A stretch of 47,929 bases of DNA from the NCBI GenBank assembly GCA_944390115.1, contig CALXOW010000019.1, forward strand, positions 1 through 47,929. Direction: 5' to 3'. How positions within the stretch are numbered: position 1 is the stretch's first letter; every line of letters begins with the position of its first letter. Origin of the DNA: an uncultured Anaerobiospirillum sp. Its GTDB lineage: Bacteria; Pseudomonadota; Gammaproteobacteria; Enterobacterales; Succinivibrionaceae. The notes under the pieces are model-generated. The model was not told the origin of the DNA, made no database searches, and saw only the letters and a list, made by a program, of their open reading frames with translations. The translations under genes and the position numbers were made by a program. Positions 42,226 to 47,929 of the stretch are shown here, in pieces.

Positions 42226-43803
42226 TTAGGTGTGGTCGATATTGCTAAAGCGCTTGACCATATCTTGAAGCTCAGTGGAGATCGCACTTAACTCCTTTGT
42301 ATGGCTTAAGTTCTCGTTGGAGCTCTCCAAGGTCGAGGCCGCCATATCGTTGATGTGCTGGACCTTGATCGCCACCTCTTGGGCCGTGCCTGAATGCGCA
42401 TGAACCGTATTTGCGACCGCGTCGGTCAGCTTATGGATATCGTTGATGCTGTTTAACACCTCGTCTAACTTGGCGTTGGTGAGGTGTACTTGCTCGACAC
42501 CGTGGGCGACGCTCTCTTGGCCCTTAGCCGAAAGCTCGACCGTTTCTTGGGCGGTCTTCTTGAAGCGTGCGATCAGATCGTGAATCTGAATAGTGGTTTG
42601 CTCGGTGCGCAGTGAGAGCGAACGAACTTCATCGGCGACCACGGCAAAGCCACGACCGGCCTCACCGGCGCGGGCAGCCTCAATCGAGGCATTGAGCGCT
42701 AACAGATTGGTCTGCGAGGCGATGTCCTTAATCAGAGCAGCGGCCTTTTCGATGTCATCAACGCGACCGGCCAGATCGGTAATGGCTCGTTCGATGTCGT
42801 TGCTCGACTCACGCAGATTATCGATGGCTTGCATCGTTTGATCGGAGACATCCTTACTCTCGCGCACCAGCTGTGCTGCTTCATTTGAGTGCTTGGCGGT
42901 CTCGATTGCGCTTGAGGAGATATCGTCGATCATTTGGTTGACGCTCTGAGCAATCTGGTTCATCTCGCCGGTGAGCTCACGCGTTTGCTTATTGTGCTCG
43001 TTGACTTCAGCCACCGATGATGATTGCTCGCTGAGGTTGGCTTGAATAATACCGTTCAAGCGCTCGGTCGCACCATCGACGCGGGTCAAGATAGAATCGA
43101 CTTCCTTTAAGTTATAGAGGAGGTCATAGATGATCGCGCCCTCTCGTCCGGCCTTACTGGTGTAGATGATAGTGTTCAGGTCATTGCGCTGGACGTTGAA
43201 GTGCTTGGTAATGGTATTGATCAGGTGCTTATGGCGATAGTTGCTATAGGTTAAGACGCCGCAGGTCAAGAGGAAGCAGAGGCCGATATTGAGCGGGGTT
43301 TCATGCCAGACCGCATTGGCAAAGGAGAGCAAGAAGATGAGGTAGCACAGAATGCTCCAGACATCCCAGCGCTTAGAGTAGCCTTGCTTGCCCTCACGCA
43401 TCGCCTTATAGACCTTTTCAGCGCGTGCAACTTTATCCGGTGCGACTTTTGTGCGTACCGACTCATAGCCCACAATCTCGCCATTTTGCAAGATCGGCAT
43501 AATGAAGGCGCTGACCCAATAGAAACCACCATCTTTGCAGCGATTCTTGATGACGCCCATGAAGCACTCACCACGCTGGAGGGTATCCCACAAGATCTTG
43601 AACACCTGGGAAGGCATATCTGGATGGCGCAGGATGTTGTGCGGCTGTCCGATCAACTCCTCGCGGGTGTAACCACACATGTCAATAAAGGTTTGGTTGA
43701 CATCGGTGATAATGCCGCGAGTATCAGTTACCGAGATGATCTTAGCGGACGGATCATCAGGGAAATGATGCTCAACATTGGTCACCGGCTGATTGTTGCG
43801 CAT
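42226..43803 (-). CDS. Aer-like PAS-containing methyl-accepting chemotaxis protein
   Basis: A 525-residue chemoreceptor. An N-terminal PAS domain (about 20-120) contains [33 protein letters not shown], closely like Aer, the FAD-binding redox and oxygen sensor. A hydrophobic hairpin (about 148-186) anchors it in the inner membrane. The signalling domain follows, with the conserved tip [36 protein letters not shown], which contacts CheA and CheW. I see no clear HAMP signature between membrane and signalling domain. GGAG precedes the ATG. With the flagellin it is one of two motility genes here; the ligand or cofactor is inferred from similarity to Aer. Confidence 0.93.
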   Translation of the reverse strand: MRNNQPVTNVEHHFPDDPSAKIISVTDTRGIITDVNQTFIDMCGYTREELIGQPHNILRHPDMPSQVFKILWDTLQRGECFMGVIKNRCKDGGFYWVSAFIMPILQNGEIVGYESVRTKVAPDKVARAEKVYKAMREGKQGYSKRWDVWSILCYLIFLLSFANAVWHETPLNIGLCFLLTCGVLTYSNYRHKHLINTITKHFNVQRNDLNTIIYTSKAGREGAIIYDLLYNLKEVDSILTRVDGATERLNGIIQANLSEQSSSVAEVNEHNKQTRELTGEMNQIAQSVNQMIDDISSSAIETAKHSNEAAQLVRESKDVSDQTMQAIDNLRESSNDIERAITDLAGRVDDIEKAAALIKDIASQTNLLALNASIEAARAGEAGRGFAVVADEVRSLSLRTEQTTIQIHDLIARFKKTAQETVELSAKGQESVAHGVEQVHLTNAKLDEVLNSINDIHKLTDAVANTVHAHSGTAQEVAIKVQHINDMAASTLESSNENLSHTKELSAISTELQDMVKRFSNIDHT

Positions 43804-44460
43804 ATGGTCTCCATTCAGTCAGATTTGCTCAAGCTAGCTTGGCATGTAACGCGCGGGCCAACCTCTCTATCTAGGAGCAAGTCAAAAGCAACCTAAGCTC
43901 AGTACAAGACTCCGCGCTGCCATTAGCAAGAAAGCGGAACTTGGCACAAGTTTAGACCTGGCAAGCATCAGGTGATGCTACGTCCGTCGCTATTATCGCA
44001 AAGTCACCATGTTGGTGCCAAATACCAAGCGCGGGAGCAGCTAGGGGATAGCCCACCGCAAGCTCTGGAGCTATTTTAGACCCAAGCTCCTCACCTGCTA
44101 GCTGGGGGCTAATTTGGTGCGTGCTATGCCCTCATGTTCAGCTCAAGTCCACTGACCTAAATCGTGGCCTGCAAGACGAACTTTGAAGCCGTAAGGTGAA
44201 TTGGGGGCTCCAGATGAACTCAGCGCCGATGCTCACTAGCCGAGGCAGTTTTAGCGCTCATTAGGCGAGTCATTGTTCGGTTCAGCGGCAGTTTCTGTGT
44301 CCTTGACCACTTGCTGAGGCGGCACTGTACTCCGTTTGTCCCGTTATTTATTGCCCCTTTCTCTCAATTGCTAGCACAATTCTATCGCGGCCCGATTGGA
44401 GCTCTTTTTGCCACTAAACTAAGACCATCGACAAAAAGTGCCGCATAGGAGCTACGACAT
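43804..44460. other. Gene-free region between chemoreceptor and cupin genes
   Basis: No gene, tRNA or repeat is evident in about 650 bases. The divergent promoters of the flanking genes must lie here. The only clear element is AGGAG before the cupin start. Confidence 0.4.
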
Positions 44461-44967
44461 ATGATTAAGCAGGGATTGTTAGCTGCATCTATCGCACTCA
44501 CCGCTTTGACTGCACAAGCTGCGCAAGGAGATGCAATGGATAAGGTTACCGCTAAAGAGCAAATGACCACTTGGGCTATCGGTCAAGCCAACACCGGATA
44601 CGCAAAGTACTTCATTGGTGACAGCTACCTGAACCCTTATGATGCCAGCCAGCTCGCGATTTCCAATGTTACCTTTGACCCAAGTTGCCGCAATAACTGG
44701 CATATTCACCACAAGGTTGAGCAGACCTTAGTTGTGGTCTCGGGTCTTGGTATCTACCAAGAGTGGGGCAAAGATCCAGTGCTGTTAAAGCCAGGTATGG
44801 TCGTAGCCATTCCACCAGAGGTTAAGCATTACCACGGCGCTATTGCTGACAGCTATATGCAGCACTTGGCAATCACTGTTAAGGGCATTGAGGGCGCATC
44901 CAACGAGTGGCTCGAGCCAGTCGACGACGAAGCTTATAAGAAGGCTCATCAGCAACTCGGCCTGTAG
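44461..44967 (+). CDS. Exported cupin-domain protein
   Basis: A 168-residue protein with a cleavable signal peptide (MIKQGLLAASIALTALTAQA, cut after AQA), so periplasmic. The rest is one cupin barrel. Motif 1 is NWHIHHKVEQTLVVVSGLG (about 79-97), with metal-ligand-type His82 or His83 and Glu/Gln. Motif 2 is KPGMVVAIPPEVKHYHGA with a terminal histidine. The WHIHH, QEWGKDP and KHYHGA arrangement is typical of small cupins found near carboxymuconolactone decarboxylase genes, but no such gene is nearby and the function is unknown. AGGAG precedes the ATG. It is a single-gene unit with its own terminator. Confidence 0.88.
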   Translation: MIKQGLLAASIALTALTAQAAQGDAMDKVTAKEQMTTWAIGQANTGYAKYFIGDSYLNPYDASQLAISNVTFDPSCRNNWHIHHKVEQTLVVVSGLGIYQEWGKDPVLLKPGMVVAIPPEVKHYHGAIADSYMQHLAITVKGIEGASNEWLEPVDDEAYKKAHQQLGL

Positions 44968-44998
44968 TGTCTGAACCGGTTCTCAAAACAAATCCGTT

Positions 44999-45034
44999 AA
45001 TAAGGCGGGGTATTTAGCCTCGCCTTATTTTTTT
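44999..45034 (+). terminator. Terminator of the cupin gene
   Basis: AATAAGGCG (44999-45007) pairs with CGCCTTATT (45021-45029), followed by a run of T. Confidence 0.92.
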
Positions 45035-45037
45035 GCG

Positions 45038-45270
45038 TTAAAATCGTAGCAGGCCAAGTCCGTCCCAAAGCGGTTTGGCCGATACCAAAGGAAACGCAGG
45101 GGCAATCCTTGCGGCAGATGACCTCAAGCTGAGGCTTCATCTGGTTGGCGTGGTGCGACCGCCGGTGTTCCTGGATACCCACCGACGGTTAAGCCACGCT
45201 TTTGCAGCCGTGTCGACCAAATGCTAAGATACAGGCAACAAAGAATAAAGAGGAGCGCAGGCTCCTTTTT
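45038..45270 (+). ncRNA. Candidate structured small RNA between cupin and DnaC-like genes
   Basis: After the cupin terminator a TAAAAT box (about 45039) could start a transcript. It would end at AGGAGC (45251-45256) paired with GCTCCT (45261-45266) and a run of T. Between lie several stems: GGCCAA/TTGGCC (about 45053-45080); a long CAGATGA-CCTCA hairpin with its complement (about 45113-45144); and GCGTGG/CCACGC (about 45149-45200) enclosing CGGT/ACCG. No reading frame in the segment is convincing. It does not match the conserved cores I know for 6S, RNase P, SRP or tmRNA. Alternatively it is the 5' leader of the gene at 45320. Confidence 0.45.
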
Positions 45271-45319
45271 GTGTCTTTAGCGCCCGCTTTGGGTCAAGTT
45301 TTAGCGCAAGGGGATTAAT

Positions 45320-47179
45320 ATGGCTGCCTCCGATTCTACTCACGACAATTCTGTACCCCAGGGGCCATATTCCCGTTCTAATCAAGTAAAGAACTATCAA
45401 CGCAGCGCACCGCAGCGTAGTGCACCGCAACGCAGCGCACAACAGCCACCTAAGTTCGGGGCTAACGCGTCCAATGCACCGCACAGCGGCTCATGGTCGG
45501 GCTATCCGCAACCCAATTATCAGGCTAATTATGGCCCGCACGGGGGCTATTACAGCGCCGCTCAAGTAACGGCTCAAGCGCAAGGTCCATTAGGTCCGGG
45601 TCTTAGCACCTTCGGTATGGCTCCAGTAACGTCCGGCAAGCCTCAGCACTATGTGCCGGGGGCCACAGCCGCGCAAGAGGAGTATCTGAAGCATGCTGGT
45701 CAGCGCCCAGCTCAGCCTGCTTCATCAGAGGAGCTGGCCCGTGAGTTTTCAGCTCAGCTTACTGCGGAGCAACAACGCCATGCTTGGCCGACCGATCCGG
45801 CCGCACGCACTAAGGTCTCAGTGGATGAACTCATTGCCCAGGCTCAAAGCTATAGCGCGCAGCAACGACCACTGGTAACCCCGCCCCATGCAGGCTATGA
45901 ACCTGCAGCGCATGAGCACAGTGTGATGCCTGATGGTGTCAGCAGCGCAAGCAGCAATACCCGCAGCGGGAGCAACAGCGTAGGTCAAGGTGTCTATAAC
46001 ACCGGGCTTAACGTAACTGGGGGCAATGTCTCTGGAGACAATTGGATCGGGGCCGACATGACCGGGATCGACATGACTGGGGCCAGTGTGGCTGCGGCGC
46101 AAGGTTGGTCAGAGCCTGCGGCTATTGCCCAAGAGGTCGGAGTAGCTCCACCGTTAGCGCGTGAAGTAGTGGCACTGACGCCACAACAGCAATTAGAGCA
46201 GAGCATTGCTGAGTGTAATGCCCAAGGCCCAGAGGCACTCATTGATCCCCAGCTACACGGTGGCAGTATTGCGCTGCCTGACTCAGGCAATAAAGAGCAA
46301 GATGAGTTTGCCGGTTTTGAGCAAGCCGCAAAGCTGCGTCGTGAAGATCGTCGTCGCACCCAGCAGGCGGTCTCGGCCTTGGACATGCTGTTAAAGCAAA
46401 TTGAAGAGCGCTCTGGTATCAAGGTGGATGAGGTCGAGGTCGATCCCTTTGAGTACTATGTCATTCGCAAAAACGAAGCGCAGGAAGTAGCCGCCGAGGT
46501 TGCCCAACGCCAAGAGGAGTATTTCCGCAACTTCATGGATAAGCTGCGTGCCGAAGGTAAGATCAATGCGCAGTGCACCTTTGATACGCTCCAACGTGAT
46601 GATCTCAATCGCCCCGCCTTTACCTTAGGTGAGCGTTTTGTGCGAGATATCGCCCAGCAGCTGTCGCGCAAGCTCTTCTTGCTCTTTGGTGACATGGGGA
46701 CAGGCAAGACCATGCTGGTCCATGCCATGGCGAACCTCTTTATGGATCTCAAGGCGCAAGATCCCAAGCTCGTGCAAGAACGCACTAACACCCAGATGCC
46801 TTTGTGCTTAATCGCGACTCTAGATGATCTCAAGCGCAGCTGGTTCTATGTCAGCGATGAAAGCTTTGAGCAGCGCATGGAGCGTGAGCGCAAACTCAAG
46901 CAGTATTACGGGGCCGACCTCTTGGTGGTCGATGGTCTGTGCAGCGACTTTACTGCGCTTACCCCGTACAACCAGCGCAGCTTCAATGATTTGCTGCGCC
47001 ACCGTTCTGAGCATGGTTTGCCGCTCATTGTGACCACGCCGCTGCGCATGGAGGCGCTGCATCGTGCGGTAGGGGATGTGGTTTATGAGGGCTTTAAGAG
47101 CTTTGAGGTGACTCCGACTGCCTTATTAGGCACCAGTCGCCGGGCTCCTATTTCCTTCAACGGCACTGTACTGCCGTAG
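45320..47179 (+). CDS. DnaC-like AAA ATPase with long low-complexity N-terminus
   Basis: A 619-residue protein. Residues 1-about 290 are Gln/Ser/Gly/Ala-rich with short repeats (SAPQRSAPQRSA; TGLNVTGGNVSG; MTGIDMTG). From about 415 it resembles DnaC/IstB-type ATPases: FTLGERFVRDIAQQL, Walker A GDMGTGKT (457-464), TLDDLKRSW, DLLVVDGL as Walker B, and a sensor-like LPLIVTTPLRMEALH. In DnaC the Walker B reads LLVLDE; here the position of the catalytic glutamate is Gly. A helicase-loader role is possible, but IstB-type or unrelated roles are not excluded. AAGGGG precedes the ATG. No replication gene is adjacent. Confidence 0.72.
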   Translation: MAASDSTHDNSVPQGPYSRSNQVKNYQRSAPQRSAPQRSAQQPPKFGANASNAPHSGSWSGYPQPNYQANYGPHGGYYSAAQVTAQAQGPLGPGLSTFGMAPVTSGKPQHYVPGATAAQEEYLKHAGQRPAQPASSEELAREFSAQLTAEQQRHAWPTDPAARTKVSVDELIAQAQSYSAQQRPLVTPPHAGYEPAAHEHSVMPDGVSSASSNTRSGSNSVGQGVYNTGLNVTGGNVSGDNWIGADMTGIDMTGASVAAAQGWSEPAAIAQEVGVAPPLAREVVALTPQQQLEQSIAECNAQGPEALIDPQLHGGSIALPDSGNKEQDEFAGFEQAAKLRREDRRRTQQAVSALDMLLKQIEERSGIKVDEVEVDPFEYYVIRKNEAQEVAAEVAQRQEEYFRNFMDKLRAEGKINAQCTFDTLQRDDLNRPAFTLGERFVRDIAQQLSRKLFLLFGDMGTGKTMLVHAMANLFMDLKAQDPKLVQERTNTQMPLCLIATLDDLKRSWFYVSDESFEQRMERERKLKQYYGADLLVVDGLCSDFTALTPYNQRSFNDLLRHRSEHGLPLIVTTPLRMEALHRAVGDVVYEGFKSFEVTPTALLGTSRRAPISFNGTVLP

Positions 47180-47341
47180 CTCTGCTTTTGCTTAAAGTTC
47201 AGGTATAAGTCATAGAACAAAATTACTTCACAAGAATGCGTATTTTGCATGTTATAAAGTTGGCAAATGCGGTAAAATCAAGGTGTAGTGACTTGTCCTG
47301 CAGAGACAGGCTATGCCCTAGAACCTAGTTTGGAGTTCAAT

Positions 47342-47515
47342 ATGAGCCAATCAGAATCACCAGCAGATAAACTCATGGCTACTACAGCAGTGGCCGCTGG
47401 TGGCGCATCTTTCACAGTATTGTTAAATATTGGAGATTATCTTGGCAGCAATTTTGAAACTATTATGTTAATTGCATCAAATAAAATTCTGTTTAATGAT
47501 GTTTATACACCTTAA
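47342..47515 (+). pseudogene. Small membrane-protein gene interrupted by a MITE and cut by the terminal repeat
   Basis: The frame starts at ATG 47342 (GGAG seven bases upstream) and encodes MSQSESPADKLMATTAVAAG and a mildly hydrophobic stretch. It stops at 47515, inside the MITE that begins at 47509. If the MITE and one ATAC target copy are removed, the frame continues without a stop from 47817: YTVKVLVASVFFIFW, a good membrane helix, until the terminal repeat at 47855. So the gene was broken twice. I do not recognise the family. The upstream AAAGTTCAGGTATA at 47194-47207 repeats the MITE end sequence. Confidence 0.7.
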
Positions 47516-47812
47516 CTTTTCAAATTTAGGCACGTTTGCATCCAAAATTGTATCTAGTTCAAACAAGTAATTTTTGCTGATTTTGCATATTTAAGCTGTT
47601 TTAACTCATGACAAATGACATCAAAAATAGTGATATTTAACCTTTCTTGCCTCGAACAAAAGGCACGTGTTGCTAAAGGTTAAATTATGAAGTTTTTGAC
47701 AGCTACTTTTAACAGCTCAAACGGCTTAAATATCAGCAAAACGCAGAAATTGCTTCATTTGAACTAGTTACAGATTTTGGCTCAGCCGTGCCTAAATTTG
47801 AAAAGTTCAGGT
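47509..47812. mobile_element. MITE-like element B, a near full-length imperfect palindrome
   Basis: The left end (from 47509, ACCTTAACTTTTCAAATTTA) and right end (to 47812) are inverted copies with two mismatches over about 26 bases. Inverted similarity continues inward almost to the centre (about 47660), for example GTTCAAAC.. with ..TTTGAACTAG, TTTAAGCTG with the CGGCTTAAA side, and AACCTTT with AAAGGTT. The flanks carry the direct repeat ATAC (47505-47508 and 47813-47816), a likely target duplication. The element has 304 bp and no coding capacity. Removing it restores an open frame across the site. Confidence 0.85.
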
Positions 47813-47854
47813 ATACAGTGAAAGTTTTGGTTGCGTCTGTCTTTTTTATTTTCT

Positions 47855-47929
47855 GGTTCTTTGTGATTAGTGGTGAAATGCCCCAATTGTGATCAACGCT
47901 TGATAGTTAGCTTTTATCAATTTTGCTGT
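47855..47929 (+). mobile_element. Terminus of an insertion-sequence-like repeat (right window edge)
   Basis: Begins GGTTCTTTGTGATTAGTGG at 47855 and runs out of the window. The first 29 bases are identical to the inverted copy at 76-48, and the conserved GTTAGCTTTTATCAATTTT block follows. It truncates the small membrane-protein gene. Confidence 0.7.

Noticed and set aside
45038-45270. 6S RNA, RNase P RNA, SRP RNA or tmRNA
   Set aside because: Only fragmentary resemblances (for example GGCCGATACC to part of 6S); closing stems and conserved cores are missing.

Overview
The window looks like a complete stretch of a flagellated gammaproteobacterial chromosome. The lipid A/KDO genes (lpxK, kdsB), IlvIH plus a class II IlvC, the E. 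coli-like tRNA-Pro and the PrpR-type regulator point there. The family Succinivibrionaceae (Aeromonadales) is my best guess, from general resemblance only. Both window ends lie in the terminus of the same insertion-sequence-like repeat, in opposite orientation, and each copy truncates a gene.

Layout. 1-1443: truncated AAA-ATPase gene and a 197-bp MITE with target duplication. 1444-9974: biotin locus with a divergent BioD paralog, a natural BioB-BioA fusion, and divergently bioF, two tandem BioG-like esterases (the second without its nucleophile serine) and bioC. 10095-14429: branched-chain amino acid genes ilvC, ilvI, ilvH. 15197-16924: a single-chain GmrSD-like restriction protein. 17067-17960: canonical bioD. 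18282-18554: two tRNA-Pro genes, the second with the rare anticodon AGG. 18805-20020: flagellin and, upstream, five consecutive hairpins that share one loop sequence but have different stems. 20673-23093: an orphan, enlarged JetD (Wadjet nuclease subunit). 23214-33413: lpxK with a long disordered tail, a Lys/Ala-rich repeat protein, a Lon protease of twice the normal length, and kdsB. 33486-40008: a PrpR-type sigma-54 activator next to a four-gene sugar-acid-like catabolic cluster with a candidate -24/-12 promoter. 40242-47179: tail-anchored J-like protein, Aer-like chemoreceptor, periplasmic cupin, a candidate structured RNA and a DnaC-like AAA ATPase. 47342-47929: a small membrane-protein gene split by a 304-bp MITE and then cut by the terminal repeat.

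Function. BioC and BioG make pimeloyl-ACP by the methyl-ester route. BioF, BioA, BioD and BioB finish biotin, so the window encodes every dedicated step. A recurring oddity is that housekeeping enzymes (BioF, BioBA, LpxK, Lon, JetD, the DnaC-like ATPase) carry low-complexity Ala/Glu/Lys/Ser-rich insertions or tails. All assignments are by reading motifs; no database search was possible.
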